The notes: generated from the letters alone by a model not told the origin. Shown: positions 1 to 12,870, numbered from the stretch's first letter. The stretch: 64,000 nucleotides of DNA from Lithospermum erythrorhizon (GCA_019722365.1 JADFUC010001729.1:1-64000), one strand, 5' to 3'. Program-made: numbers and translations.

Positions 1-1235
1 CTCAGTAATACTTCGTTCAATTACGTGGTGTCTGGTTCAAGGTGGAACGGGTTGCGTTGCAAGGAAGTAAGTGCTGACTGTTGCATTTTACGGCTTCCGC
101 TTTGTCTAATTTAAATGCCGGACTTTTTAACTCATTTCGATTATAAAATTTAACTTACGTAAAGATTACGGTTATGTTTCAATAACAATTTCGATGACCA
201 ACCTCATTACAGGACTGATTGATAGTCGGCTTTATATCATTGAAACTCAACATTTCCAAATAATTTCAATAATTCCAATTTCAACATTTTTCGATCAATT
301 TAACTATAACTACCGACCCCCAATCCACCCCAAAGTTCGTTTACTACCCAAAATCCGCTCGATTAATTCAACCTATTTTGCGATGGCATGGTTGGTGTTT
401 GTTCAAAGGCAATCGCGATGATTCGCGGCATTTGCATTGTACTTGCATTTACTTAAAGAATCGCTCACGATCACCCGAAAAGTCAATTCACTCTTAGCGC
501 TTTACAAATACTCGATAATTTGTCAATCACATATTTATAATTTAGGCCTGGAAGCAGTAGTATATTCAATAATTCATCAAAAATCAAAATGGGCCCAAAG
601 AGTTTCAAAGGTCAGGCACAAAGGCATCCCAGGTGCATCAGGCACTTGCATGTTTCGGTCAGTAACAGCTGTCTGCGGGCCCAGGTCGGTGCAGACGTAA
701 GGTTTAAAATGTCAAGGTCGGCGAAAAGTCAAGATTTGGAGAATTTCTAAATACCAAAAAGTAGCTTTTACCTTGAGCGGTGGGGCTTTGCTCAGAAAAG
801 AGCCCGCAGACCTCCAAAGCTTGAGAATTGAGGGAGAAAAGTGAAAGAAAGAATCAAAAATGGTGGGTGTTGTTCCTTTCTCGGCGGAAGAAGGAGGTGA
901 GGCTTGGTTTGGCTGGGCTCAGCATGGTGTCTCTTAAAGTGGTTTGGAAGTTGGGTTGGGCCCAAAAACTGACAGTGAAAATAGAACCTCTAATTCACGT
1001 GATACCTCTCGTTTTACAACTTAATCGAACAACTAACACGACATAACATTCTGAACATAAAATATTTGGTGGGTTCCATTTCCCTGGAAGATAAATTAAC
1101 AAATCTCGTGTTTGGTTTGACATTAGCAGTGGCTACCGGTTATTACATTAGAGCGTGAGAAGAAGTTGAAGTGTAAGAGGTCAAAAGTTGATGGAGTGTT
1201 GCAGAGAAAAAAAGGAAGAAGAAGCTACAGCGATT
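1..1235. other. No gene recognised
   Basis: Mixed-composition DNA. Short open frames exist at 194-421, 437-700 and 828-1046, but none shows a domain, a splice pattern or a transit peptide I recognise. I see no repeat or RNA gene here. Confidence 0.3.
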
Positions 1236-1239
1236 TCAT

Positions 1240-1650
1240 TTGTTAGAGTTTCCGGTTCTCAAAGATGCAGAGGTTACTGCTTGAAACCCATGACTTTGTG
1301 TTGATATTGAGAAGGAGGGAGTGCTACAGGTTGTAGTTAGGAGAGCAAACTGTAGCATATACGGAGTTTGCGTTATAAATCGAAAGAACAAAAGATCCGC
1401 AATATATACACAATGATTTCCTTTTTGAGCTGGCAGTTCCAAGTCTTGACGATTTTTCGGTTGGGAGTCATTTTGTTCTCCACGATATAAGAGTACTCGG
1501 GGCCTAAAGAATTAGGAAGAAGATCTTTGGAAATAAGAAGAATGTCTGTGGAGGAAGGTGACCAGAAGAAGCTAACAAGGGAGTTTTCGAGGCCTCACGG
1601 AGGAGTGCGTAGTCCCTTTACCAAAGTAATATTGGTGGTATACATCCCGT
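1240..1650 (+). other. Weak coding-like stretch, unrecognised
   Basis: Two plus-strand patches read like protein but lie in different frames. One includes LCVDIEKEGVLQVVVRRANC (about 1291-1350) and the other ELAVPSLDDFSVGSHFVL (about 1427-1480), followed after a frame change by a charged stretch. They could be exons or fragments of an unrecognised gene broken by indels. They could equally be chance reading in a region of moderate GC. I cannot assign a family or define splice sites, and the minus-strand frame here (1236-1442) looks like a shadow. Confidence 0.15.
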
Positions 1651-2930
1651 AATGCAAGGACACATCCCAAAGAAGCTGCCGCCCCTAATTTTTTTTTGTT
1701 TGGTTATGAGATGCGTATTTGTATGTGGTAGGTATGACTTTTGACAACGCCTTGGTTATGTAACTAGTAGTCTAAAGGAACCGCTTCGTCTTTTTCTGCA
1801 ACAATGATATTTGGAATGGAATCTTTTTTTCAACACTTTTGTCATCATTTCTTTATCTTGTTTTTGGTTTTTTCGCTTAAAAGATATTATGGGGGTATAG
1901 TAAAGGCTATAAATTGGGGGATCTGATTTTATGTGCAGTTAGAAGGCTATAGGGCCATAGTATAAAGGGGCCACTAATAGGGATCATTTTCTAGCGACAA
2001 AAACACGGTCAAAATTGAACCGGCAAGAACATTCATTCCTTGACCCACACAGAATTCAAACTAGAAAAATTAAATTCCAAGCTTTGGTAAACAAAAATTG
2101 AACAGTAAGGTTGAAATAATATGAAATAAGTTTTTAAACTGCGGGCTGGCAAAGGCACTTGCGTTTGCAACAACAGCTTACTACAGGTTGAGATGTAAAT
2201 CAGCATAACAAAATCAAAATCCTGGCGTTTACGTTCGGCTTTCTCTAACTTGTGTTTCCGGCCACTTGTGATCGACAAAGAGGAGATAGAAGGTTAATCA
2301 ATACTCCCAAATAAACACCCACTTGAACAATCTGCGCATCTAAAACGTTCACGGTCTTCTCTCCAACTTACCCGCTCAATAACCTTATTTCCCAGCATTT
2401 TCTTCTCAGTGATTCGTGTGGCCCATGAAAAAACTGGCCTTGGGTTTCTTCAGATCTTTCAATTTAGGGTTCTTGATAACAATAGACAAAATTTAGGTTT
2501 GTTCGGTTTATTCGAACTCCAAAAAATGGGGCAGTGGTTTTAATAGACTAATTTTACCCCCGTTATGTGTAATGCCTAATGCCTCTAATTATTACATGAA
2601 ATTACTAATTTACCCCCATTTGTGTTAAAAAACCGTATAGGGGGTGTATATGTTTTAAAAAGTATGGAATACAAGGAGGAAGTTCGAGGGGGGGTGCCCC
2701 GGACACTAAAAATCTCAGGGGCCACATAGACACTAAAACCGCGAATGCGAGGGGCCTTTGGCCACGAAGCCTTCAGGGGAGGCCGCTGCTCGGGGGTAAA
2801 ATATGGTCATTTCGATGCTAAAAACACTATTTGCAGATATGTGTGCTCTTGGATCCGACATTCATACTTGAATTATAGTTAATAGTATAAACCGTGCATA
2901 CGCGTGTGGTGCCGCGGTCCTATTAATTAT
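1651..2930. other. Intergenic DNA, no gene recognised
   Basis: AT-rich DNA with a short GC-rich patch at about 2690-2800 (rich in GGGG and GGCC). No convincing open frame or mobile-element terminus is seen. Confidence 0.3.
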
Positions 2931-2934
2931 TTTT

Positions 2935-3670
2935 CCCTTTTTTGGTTTTTTTTGCAATTATCATTTTTTTCAGAAATGTAACTAAGTAGAAACTTCGATA
3001 AATTAATACTCGATTATTTAATAAATTTTCTAAGATAATATTTTTTGTCCGTCCCATATAACCCCATATAAAATATAAGTTAATGACTTACATTTTTCTC
3101 GAGTCTTGTGAGGACCATTTGGTGAATGCTCATTCACATAAGCCAAAATTTTACCCCAAAATGTATCCCCTATTAATAATTCCTTATATACAACATATTA
3201 TGTTTTTTCCTTTTTGGGGGGTGGGTTTTTTTCTGTTATCATTTTTTTGCAATTATCAACTAGAGTAAGCTTCGATAAATTAAAACTTCGATTATTTAAT
3301 AAACTACTCTGAATAATATTTTTGGCCCGATCCCAGCTTCGGGGATAGGATGCTAAATTAATAATTCACCCCAAATTATAAGATAATACATTTTGATAAT
3401 TTTATAGACCCCGTATAAAAATATAAATTAATATTCTTTGCCCATATCTCATACATATTACATGAATGATTTATGAAGGTTTCTTGACAAATGACTCGGA
3501 GTTGTCTTTTGTTGTTTTTTTTTTTTTTTTTGCAATTATCATTTTTCAATTATCCTACTCTGATAGAAACTAGATAAATTAATATTAGATTATTTAATAA
3601 ATATAGAATAATATTTTGGGCCGAGTCGAACTCGGTAATAGGGTGCTAAATTAATAATTAGTTCCTTTTT
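2935..3670. repeat. ~290-bp tandem repeat, three left copies
   Basis: Three successive units share the same order of words: a T-rich run followed by GCAATTATCATTTTT, then GATAAATTAATA, then GATTATTTAATAAA, then AATAATATTTTGGGCC, then GGTGCTAAATTAATAATT. The units start near 2935, 3195 and 3500. A fourth copy lies at 17360-17580, on the far side of the nested transposons, so the array was continuous before the CACTA-like insertion. Unit identity is moderate. I do not recognise the repeat as a named satellite. Confidence 0.7.
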
Positions 3671-3685
3671 CACTACTAGAAAAAT
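3671..3685 (+). repeat. CACTA-type left terminus
   Basis: CACTACTAGAAAAAT follows directly after a T run inside the ~290-bp repeat unit. The partner inverted repeat, expected near 17.33 kb, is not clearly legible. Confidence 0.55.
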
Positions 3686-3699
3686 TAGACCTGATGTGA

Positions 3700-6600
3700 C
3701 ATGATTATAGGCGGGTCGCAGTGTGGGCATTGTTCTTTCGTGTGCGAAATAATAGAGCCTGAGGTTTTAGGTTGAGAGTGGCAGCAATATGTATTGTTGA
3801 CATTTGTGTGGCATAATAGTTTTCCCGGCAAAATACTGCCGAATGTTATTGGGGTGATGATTTGAGGCAGGGGAGGCTGTCCGCCCAAAAGCCGCGTCAC
3901 AGAGGTTTTTGAATTAATATATGCCTTATTAAAAACGTATGATCTCTTTCGGGTAAGCAACGTACCAAGCGTCACGGTTTAATAACCGTATGTTATAATT
4001 GTGAGGTTTACATGTTGTCTTGCAGAGTTTTGGGTTGAGTCTGGTGCGTTCTTGTGGACTAATTGTGGCGTAAGCCAGAATTGACATTATTTACTCTTAA
4101 CTTCGTGGTTGGTGTTTGACTTATAATTAACAACACTAATAACATAATTTTTATAATTATCATAGTAATAACTTAATTTATCATTTTTCTTAGAATGTGG
4201 CATTTGAGGCGTTAGATTTTACTTGATTAAAATTTAAATTGACCCAGGAAAATAATTTAATAGTTTTGTGTGTCGATAGTGAAAGCGTTTTAATAATTAT
4301 TTACTCATAAATTTCAAATTAAGTTTTTACGTTTTGACTTAATATTCCTCATATCAATATTTAACTAAATTTTTAATTTAAAATTGGCAAGGCTTGGATA
4401 TTTGGGCGTTTGTTGGTTAGGTGTGATAGGCGTTTGGGTTGTTTGTAGAGATTGATTGAGTATTTGTCTCATTAATATGGCGTTGTGTTAATAATTCTAT
4501 AAAATTTCATTTAATCAACAATTTTTATATCAATTATGATATTAATTATATTAATTATGATATAATACCTAATGTGGCGGTTACGGCGTTGGTAAATATT
4601 TAAATTAAATTGAATTTTCTAATGTGAAAGCAGTTACGGCGTTTGGTAAATATTTTTAATCGGCAAATTCAAAATTAGAGTTGATGGGTTTACAAATGTA
4701 AAGCGTGTTTGTGACGTTGAATTTAATTATGATATCGATTATGATATTATTAATTTCCAAAATTGCTTTTTAATCAATATATTTTATATTAATATTTAAG
4801 AAATTAAAAATTAATGTTTTCTTCTATTGTAGGCGGTTGTGTGGCATTTATGTTCCTAATTAGTATTAACTCTTAAATCAAATCGCATATATGTCAAAGA
4901 TTCCCGAGGAACACATCGTTTATTCATTAACAAAATTAAAATTAAAAAAAAAAAATACACCATAATTTATTCTTACATAAGTCTAATTTATTAAACATTA
5001 AAAGTCAGATTGGTTGGGTTTGGCTCGCCATCGAGACCCTGAAATTGGGAGCGAAGAGAATGATAAATGCGATCCGAATCTTCAAAAATTCATGATACAT
5101 TTCGAAATACAGACTCTCCCAGCCCACCATGTTGTTTGCTTGCGCCATTCCGAGTAACCGTCGGTAAAGAATAATTTCGGTGTAGCCGTTATTCTCAACA
5201 CGTGCCATTTGAATCTTGGCCAAAACTCTATCTAAGACTTTAGTTTACCAAATTCCACTTATAGTTGGAAACGACACGCCATTCTGAGTAAAATCTTGGG
5301 TATTTCTGTTCATCGGCGACATAATAATATATACTTATTAATAACTAAAGCAAAAATTAAAGTAATTATATAAAAAAAAGTACATATATTACAAATCGAG
5401 GAACTTGTAGGTTCAATAAGCATTCTGCTAAAAACTTCTCCGAAGCAGGGTTGAGGTTATCATACAGGCATTTTGGGAGAAATTTTGTGATTGTGAAAAA
5501 ATGGATTGTGAAATACGATTATGGAATATCTCAATTTATAATGGAAAAAAATGTCAATAAGCGTCACAGCCCACATAGCTACGCCCAACTAATTTGTCAT
5601 TTTCTAGCCCGTGCATAGGTTATTTATATTTATTAAGTTTGACGTTAGTTTGGGATCTGTGATTAAATATTTATCTAAAAAAAATTCTATGACATTTTGA
5701 TGCGTTTAGTAACATGTGCGTCTTGCCATATATCTGGCTTACAAAATATTCTGAAATTTATCAAAGATATTAAACAAAGCGTTTCTATAAGCGTCCTGGT
5801 GAAGTATGTTTTTGAGTTGAGGATGTTAAGGTTCATCTATAAATAATATTTTTTCTAAAAACAATTGCAAAATATGACATGTGTGTGGCGTTTGAAATTT
5901 TATCTGCATGTCTGCGTCAGCGCTTTAAAATCTCATTTTGAAAAATGCATATAAATAGATTTTAAAAATATTTTGAGATAATGTTATTGTCCTTTATTTA
6001 GTAAATAAAATTATCCACATAAATCATAATAATTGTTACCCAGAATATAAGATAATTAACTATTCATAATTATTAAATAAAAGAAGAAACTTGAAGAATT
6101 ATGTTGCAAAACAAAATTTATTCAATATATAATGAGTTATTGCATTAACATAGAGTTAATGTACATTAGTAGATTCAATATGTCTACCTTTCATTACCTA
6201 TCCGTTATATGCGGGATTTAATGAAAGGCAAAGTTACTAATTGGCTTTATCCGTTATGTCCTCGCTTTTGTTCTCGAAGTCTCGACCCGTCGATCACAGC
6301 TCTTTTAATGGCGAGTGTTGAGTTCCATATCAGGTCATTCTTCGAGAGTGGACAATCGTTCCATGTGTGTTAACCAAGCGGATATGGTTGTATGCGGATG
6401 GGTCTCATTGTGTGGTTTTGTGCATATGTCTTTGATTTCCATGACTGTTCACAAAGGAAAATGACCATATTATCAAAATTCTAATAAACAGCTACATGGC
6501 TTGTTCCATCTCTGATTCTTTAATCTATTCTTCCATCTATATCATCTTCCATGTCAAAGTAATTAAAAGATGTTCATTCACATCGTCTAAATGCAGCGTG

Positions 6601-6857
6601 CCCGATGAGGTATCATTAAAATTCTGGTTTTCTGTTTGTCTAAAAATTTGTGTGTGACGTTTGTGTGATGTGTGTGTGTATACGTATTCATGCTCTTAAA
6701 ATATTCCTAAATTTAATTAATTCATCTATCATCTTTAAACGACACGTTTCTAAACGTCAGCATGGTAGTATGTTTTAAATTTATTAAAAAGATAATGGTT
6801 AAATACATGTCTTCTCCCAAATAACAAAATTTACTGTGATGTGACATGTGTGTGATG
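3700..6857. repeat. Left subterminal array of GGCGTT-type words
   Basis: The word GGCGTT, with variants such as AGCGTTT and TGACGTT, recurs every 50-150 bases in an otherwise AT-rich background. Examples lie near 4210, 4285, 4407, 4428, 4482, 4586, 4637 and 5886. Such arrays bind transposase in CACTA elements. A small minus-strand frame at 5005-5223 and a GC-richer patch at about 6240-6420 could be captured or remnant sequence, but neither is recognisable. Confidence 0.45.
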
Positions 6858-9372
6858 TGTAGCGACCGCCCAGTCGGCCATACGAGGTGAGTCATTATAA
6901 TCCGGAACACCGAGAATCCGCAAAACGATGGGCCGACTCGGGTTTAAAACTACTCGTTTCCTTCAAAAATAAGATTACATATAATATTTCCAAGAGATGA
7001 TCATTGCGGTCATGGGTGTCACCGAAGGCCGAGTCGACAAAAAGCTGTGTAATACAACATATCCCAAATAGCAGTAATTCGGCAAGGCTACAAAGAGAGT
7101 AAGTGTGGCGGGATGCCAAGGTAGCCAATGCAGGTAGGTAAAGTTCAAAGGAAAATACAACACTCAAAGCAGGTTGACAACCACATCAAAATGGGAATTT
7201 GTGAGGATCTACGCTACCGTGCTCACCTAGCCACCGAATTAAAAACTCTCAACGACCTCTTGGCTCAACACGCTTTGTCAACTGGCCTTGAATGAAATGT
7301 ACGTCACGAAAAAGGTGTGGGCAGTTGGGCTTGATAGGTTGGACGGGGTCAATCAATAATATAATAGTCAGAAATATGATAAAATACATATATCCAGGAC
7401 TACCTAAAAGTTTATACCAACATGATTCCACAGTCTCGAGACATGTACTTGAAGATATAATAAAAGGTTTTAGCAAGCCTGCCTTCGAGGAAAAGAAATC
7501 AATAGGCTTTCCATTTCTGACTAAAACTCTAGTCATCAAACCTCCTATCTCTCATATCCCCCACGGTATACCAACCTCTAATGCGTAACATATGCTCAAT
7601 CCGTCTACTGCGAGGAATAGGACTAATCAATAATCACCCGCACTTATACGCTGATATAAAGGCCAAAACACGCTTATACAAAAGTATAAAACACGCCTTG
7701 GCTGCCTGCATATTATGGGCACATGGCGCTCATACGCACAGTATAAGGCGCACGCTCTTATACACTAAGTATAAAACTGCTCTTATAAACTAAGTATACA
7801 AGGCACCCGCTTATACACTAGAAGTATAAAGAGATATACTAAAGTATAAAACCCGATATAAATCGCATGTATCGCCCCGAGGAAGGAGGAGTCACCTAAC
7901 CCTAATCATCATCATAGGTCAAATCCACGATACTCAGGTCATACATAACTCTAACCATCACCTCTCAATAACCAACTACTCTACTCCCAAACCATATCCA
8001 AAGCCTTTTAACTAAAACATCCTCACGATAAATAGAGTCGAACCTGATCATGGAAACAAGGCCTGAAATCATAAAAGTGCCGACAAGGCCATAATCGAAA
8101 TATATTGGGACTTCAGGCTGTTGGCGCATCGAGACGGTCTTCGGCGCATGGGATATGATCATGGTCTCGTGGCGAGCTAAGCAAAATGGATCACATAATC
8201 ATACAACAAAGTGCATGTATATCATTCTAAGCAATCATAACACAATAACATGTTCACCTGATTTAAAATAAAATGCATTAAAGTAACACCCGTGAGATAA
8301 GTGCTCACCTGCGCTTTAGCTACCACAAAACCTCCGCCAAACACGATCACGGTAACTGCCCTTTTCCACGATCAACGCCTAAACAAACACCAAGAAATTT
8401 TGATGGGGACTCTTCTTTAGGCTGGTTCTAAAGATATATAACAATTCTTAGTGGAACTATTTCAAGCAGTCTAACATGTGTGGTTAACTATAGAATTACT
8501 CTATTATCGGACTAATAAATGATCCCCGCTAAAATTCTATCTTATTGCTTTATCATTCTGAATCAACTTATAAGCCATTCACGGTTGATGGGTAGGTCAT
8601 TGTTGTGTGACTGGCTGTGGGGTAATGATTTACAACTCAACTTGGAATTAACACTTTTCAACATAACTCCCTTTAATCAATTTAAAATCACCCGATTTAA
8701 CACCACAACAACTATAATAAGGTCCCAATATAACCTCTGCACATTTAAAGTCTTAGAAAAATATCAACCCAAAATGGACTTTAAAGAATCAACCAGGTCA
8801 TATAATATCCTCAAACTGACCTCTAAGTCATGAATTAATCACTTATATACATCCATAGAACCAATAATCAACTAAGAAACATCATAAAATTCAATTATGG
8901 AAAAGTCAACTAAAGTCAACTATGTCAAGAAGCCAAGAAATATCTCAAAAAAACTTGAACTTTCTATGCAACTCTTTCAAGAGAATGACAAGGGGAGCGA
9001 TATTCTAACGATCTTGAGTTTGAGCGACAATCGGAGAGAGAAATGGAAGAAAAATGTCAAGGGGGAGGGGAATGGGATTCTCGGCCACTTAGAGGAAAAA
9101 GGAAGAAGATGAAGTTGATTATTGATGATGTGTTGGATAAGTATGACTAGATATTTAAAAAACTCGAGTCCCGTTCGGTTTCGGTTAATTTCTCCGCTTA
9201 TCGTACTTAAATCTCAACGAACCCCGATTCAGATAAAACTTTCAGCAACAAAAACTACTAAATTATAAATGAAATTCGGCTTCCAAAAATTTTGCAATAA
9301 TATTATCATCGAAATTATTTATACTATCCCGAATTTACAGAGGCAGAAGGTGGTGCATAACGGGTTATTACA
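6858..9372 (-). repeat. 3' LTR of the chromovirus
   Basis: On the minus strand it starts TGTAATAACCCG (9372-9361) and ends GGCGGTCGCTACA (near 6858), i.e. TG...CA. It is alignable over its length with 12877-15350 and, in opposite orientation, with 57305-59936. A polypurine-like tract lies directly outside its start. Apparent open frames inside (7249-7539, 7292-7588, 8519-8833) are not conserved as protein between the LTR copies. Confidence 0.8.
7625..7860. repeat. LTR minisatellite of hairpin units
   Basis: About eight units of roughly 30 bp, each containing TTATAC, a 4-6 nt loop, then GTATAA, for example TTATACACTAAGTATAA. Each unit can fold into a 6-bp stem. The same array occupies the same position in the other two LTR copies. 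Confidence 0.75.
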
Positions 9373-9386
9373 ATCTACCCACCTAA
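9373..9386 (-). promoter_or_regulatory. Polypurine tract next to the 3' LTR
   Basis: Directly upstream (minus strand) of the LTR start is AGGTGGGTAGAT, purine-rich and abutting TGTAATAACCCG. This is where plus-strand priming occurs in gypsy elements. It identifies 6858-9372 as the 3' LTR and so fixes the orientation. Confidence 0.6.
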
Positions 9387-9484
9387 TAAAATTTACGACC
9401 TGAAATTTGCTGCTTAACGACCATGAACATATAATAACACAAAAACAGATGGCATAGCCATAGTGTGTGCTATTCACTCTCTGA

Positions 9485-9700
9485 AAAGCTGCAGGTAATA
9501 GTTTCCTCATCATCCCTCAGGTTTCCCCAGTGGCCTCCTCTGCAGATTCTCCTTGGGACTTCCTTGGGCTTGCCTTGCTCCTCGAAACTATATGCAGGAT
9601 TCAAAATCTCCTGCGGCGTGAGGTCCTCCTGGCTCCACCGGAGGTGAGCCAAGAATATGCGGGCTCGTCGGGGATGTAGCACCTCAAAACGAGGAATCTC
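9485..9700 (-). pseudogene. Chromodomain-like C-terminus of gypsy Pol, broken
   Basis: Reading the minus strand across frames gives a GGATW-type patch (GCCACTGGGGAAAC) followed by a MMRKLLPAAF-like segment. This matches the end of a gypsy chromodomain (consensus EATWE, then D/EMR.RYP.LF). It lies immediately before the polypurine tract, where chromovirus chromodomains sit. Frameshifts split it, and an overlapping minus-strand frame covers 9319-9513. Confidence 0.5.
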
Positions 9701-9964
9701 CACTTCTCAGCCTCATCCCCAGTCACAATTACCTGGTTTGTAGATTTCGTCGCCGAGTCGTTATCGGCGGGTGAGGTGGATCGACTCAGCTCGCAGCATC
9801 CCTGCGATAACATGCGGTCTAAATCTCGTTCGCTGCTGATGTTAAAGATTCGATCCCTAATAGCAGTCGAACTCTCATATGGGCGAAAAATCTCCCGTCG
9901 CTACCGACATCAAATCGACTCAATGTTTCATCTTTCTCTGCCGGGTCTATTTTGATTTCCCCAC

Positions 9965-10110
9965 TTTACACTCAATGGCATCTACTACATTTCCTTCTGC
10001 AGGTGGTACTCAATATAGTCAAGTCATAATCAGCGATAGACTTCATCCTCCTACGCATAAATTCAAATCTCTCTGCGTCGGTACTGCTTCAAGCTGGCGT
10101 GATCGGTAAA
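9965..10110 (-). pseudogene. Gypsy RNase H remnant
   Basis: The minus strand reads QRDLNLRMRRMKSIADYDLT and, after a frame change, an EYHP-like and NVVDA-like end. This corresponds to the RNase H end of Ty3/gypsy Pol (consensus LN.RQRRW.E...DYD..I.YHPGK.NVVADALSR). It lies downstream of the reverse transcriptase, as expected. Integrase should follow but there is room for only a fragment before the chromodomain-like end. Confidence 0.6.
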
Positions 10111-10536
10111 AATACGGCATTTAACCCCATCTGGTCTCCCACAATTTCAGCGCAAAAGACTACTCGCCCATTGCTTCGAATCGCCGGATTGGGATGGTTT
10201 ATTTCGTGATTTCTCAAGGCGTGGGAGGCGTGGACCGATCCACCTTCCCATTACGCATGAGCACACCCCAGTCACGATCACACGAAGCATCACTATAAAT
10301 CACGTAGCCCTCGAGCAGGGCCGGTATCGCTAGCAGCTGGAGCGAAGTCAACTTCCCTTTAGTACCACAGCTTGATCCTCGCGATCATCATCGAATAAAA
10401 GCAGGAACCCCTTTTACGGTCAACTTTGGTCAATGGCGTATAATCAAAGTCAGCAGTGAATCTCACAATAATATCCGGCTAACCCAAGAAACTCTAACCT
10501 GATCCTGCTTCATTAGAATCTTGATTGTTCCACGAC

Positions 10537-11090
10537 CTACTTTGCGTTGGATCGGCCCGAGATGCTTTTCGCCGGAGTCATGGGTTTCGCCCAACGGAAC
10601 TCCACATTTGGAAAACTTGGCATACAAGCGAGGTGTTGTCTGAGGTCCTCGGCTTCACAATCTACAAATGCCTCTCGTACTCTCACTCCCCTCACAGGAA
10701 TGCTCATGAATATCGTCGATGAATACCGCCTGAACTCATCCAAATACTCGAAACACCGGTTCATCAAATCCATAAAGGCCGCCGGTGCATTCGTCCAATC
10801 AAATAAAGCGTCACTATAAACTGCAATGCCCATACTTGAGATCGAAAAGCCAATTTGAATATCCTCCTGATCCTCGGCGTGATAACGGACCCATGAATCA
10901 ATCTTGAGAACACCTTGGCATCAACCGGTGATCAAACAAATCGTCAGTGCAGGCGGGATAGATTGCTCGGTTCTTAATGGTCGCTTTATTGTTGCCTATC
11001 GTCAATGCAGCCTCATTAAAACCATCCTTCTTTTCTGCTGCGGGTGCACCCGCGATCTCGATGCGATAATTACTGTCCAGCCAACTCCTT
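10537..11090 (-). pseudogene. Gypsy reverse transcriptase, broken
   Basis: On the minus strand, the longest open piece (10833-10537) contains WTNAPAAFMDLMNRCFEYLD, matching the gypsy RT signature FGLTNAPAAFMDLMNR. In a shifted frame the catalytic box reads VFIDDI (10726-10709). Further upstream (10860-11090), broken frames give DDLFDQL-like, SKIDLRSGYHQ-like and EDIQ.TAFRTRYGHYEF-like segments, i.e. the earlier palm motifs in the correct order. At least three frame changes are needed, so it cannot make active enzyme as written. Confidence 0.8.
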
Positions 11091-11589
11091 GGTCATGATG
11101 TTACCTTTCAATTTGAGCCATCACAATGATATGGAAGATAAATTGGTCTTTGTACCCCAGGAATAGCCTCAATAGCAAATTCTGTCTCCTCTCTGAATAG
11201 CTGACCCAGTGAAGTCTCTGGGAAAAACATCAGCAGACTCTCTAACATCTTGTCGCCGCTTATTTCTCTACTTTCAAATCAACCTTGCGTACAAGACAAT
11301 AGCGCCCACTTTCCGAATCAATCTCAGCCTCGAGTGCGTGCAAAAGCGGAAGGCAAAAATCTTCATCTCCTACAGAGCCGGATATCTGGTCTCCCAGAAC
11401 CCACAAAAAGTAATCTCCTTCCGATGGCAATCATGCGGCACGATGTTTCCCCGGCAATCCCGTACCAAGATAAGATCCAAAATCAAAAAGCTCAAATGGA
11501 AGTAGAAGAATAATGAGACAACAAGCCGACATACAATGAGGCAGATTAACACTACACAATCTAACGGACCTCACTTTCAGTTGTGATGT

Positions 11590-11650
11590 AGGTGGACAGA
11601 AGCAAAGAATGCATAGCCCCGGAATCAAAAGCAACCTGGCCTCAAATATC
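11590..11650 (-). pseudogene. Gypsy aspartic protease active-site region
   Basis: The minus strand reads VAFDSGAMHSLLLSTY around 11640-11600. DSGA followed by H-S is the retropepsin active-site motif of gypsy elements (usually LFDSGASHSFIS). It lies between the gag-like region and the RT, the expected position. The rest of the domain is not open. Confidence 0.6.
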
Positions 11651-12870
11651 ATACGGAAATAATATTTTGTCGCCCCTCTAGGGTATCATGCCTCTGATGA
11701 TGCTTGACGTGAATCACGGCCTCGACCCGGCCGTTGAGGCTGCTTGCCGGCTGCCATAGAATCCTCCCATTTCCATGCCCCCGGCCTCCATAGCGCGTGG
11801 GTAACCACCGCTGACTCACGATAACACGCCTAAAGCGAGGCGGCTTTGATGGCGTACTAGCACCTCTCCCACTGCAAAGAGGCGCTAGCCGCCAAATGTC
11901 ACGGCTGCGCGCCGACTCTTTGCCAGACGCCCTACCACGACAATCTTGCACAATGCCCCGTCGACGCCTTGGCATTGCTGGCGGATACCTGCAGACCCCG
12001 CCTTTAGTCTCATGACGCCCGTCTGAAAAGGCGTGCTTATGACTGAAGCAGCATCAGGATCTTTGAGTGACTGCTGCCAGGGCAGCCCCCGTCTTTGATC
12101 CGTCCCTCCTGCAGACTCTAGAGCTAGAAGGTCATAGGAGGGGGTCTTAGGTTGAATAGCAAGCGGGTCACTTAGGTGGGCAGCGAATAAGACAAGTGTT
12201 GGGTTGGTTTCCAATAAGACTGGTCAAAAATCCATACGTGAGATGCGGTGGCGTATCTCTCCCGTCGGCCATGTGAATCTAGTGATCCTCTTCGCTTTCT
12301 ACCGGGCTCTCGGGAAATTAGTCATTACAGATCCCATTGTCTAATGTCGGTGGATATGGGACCGTGGTCGTGGGAATTAGACAAGTGGTGGTTCCCGACG
12401 TGATTTGTGGAAGGAAAGGGCTCAACAAATCGCTCCCGGGGACACATAGACACTACCGCGACCCGGAGACATTTCGGGTTCTCCCTTGATCCACGGGCAC
12501 CCTCGTGAAGTCTATAAGTAACCAAACTTTACTCTCGTCTCCCCACAGTCACGTCGGCTCAAAATCGACTTCATGTCCCCGGATGAACTCAATGGCTGCT
12601 GCAGGATACTTGGAGGATCCTCTTAACCGATCAAACAAAACTTGCTCACGGAATTAAGATTTTTGGCTTGGTACTTTTGTGCATTCACGCTCTCCTCACG
12701 AGGTCTACCTCAACCTCCTCAACATGCTCGGAGGAAAACTTTTTTTACTCCAGTTTTCTTTGATCCTGGCCTTGCTCATCGACAACTATACCCTGACTCG
12801 GCCTCTGCAGGCACACCTTGAACTTTTCTACATTTCTACCTCGCCTGGAGCCGCCACGGTGGGGAGTCAT
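11651..12870 (-). pseudogene. Gag-like part of the chromovirus
   Basis: GC-richer than its surroundings, with two overlapping minus-strand frames (11649-11975 and 11885-12214) rich in R, G and S. I place gag here from its position between the 5' LTR and the protease. No intact zinc knuckle is readable and the start is not defined. A tRNA primer-binding site next to the 5' LTR at 12876 is not recognisable. Confidence 0.35.

Noticed and set aside
7249..7588. Overlapping 96- and 98-codon frames on both strands
   Set aside because: They lie inside a gypsy LTR and are not conserved as protein in the sister LTR copies.
9470..9813. Separate small proteins encoded by overlapping minus-strand frames
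   Set aside because: They are pieces of the frameshifted chromodomain end of gypsy Pol and adjacent sequence.
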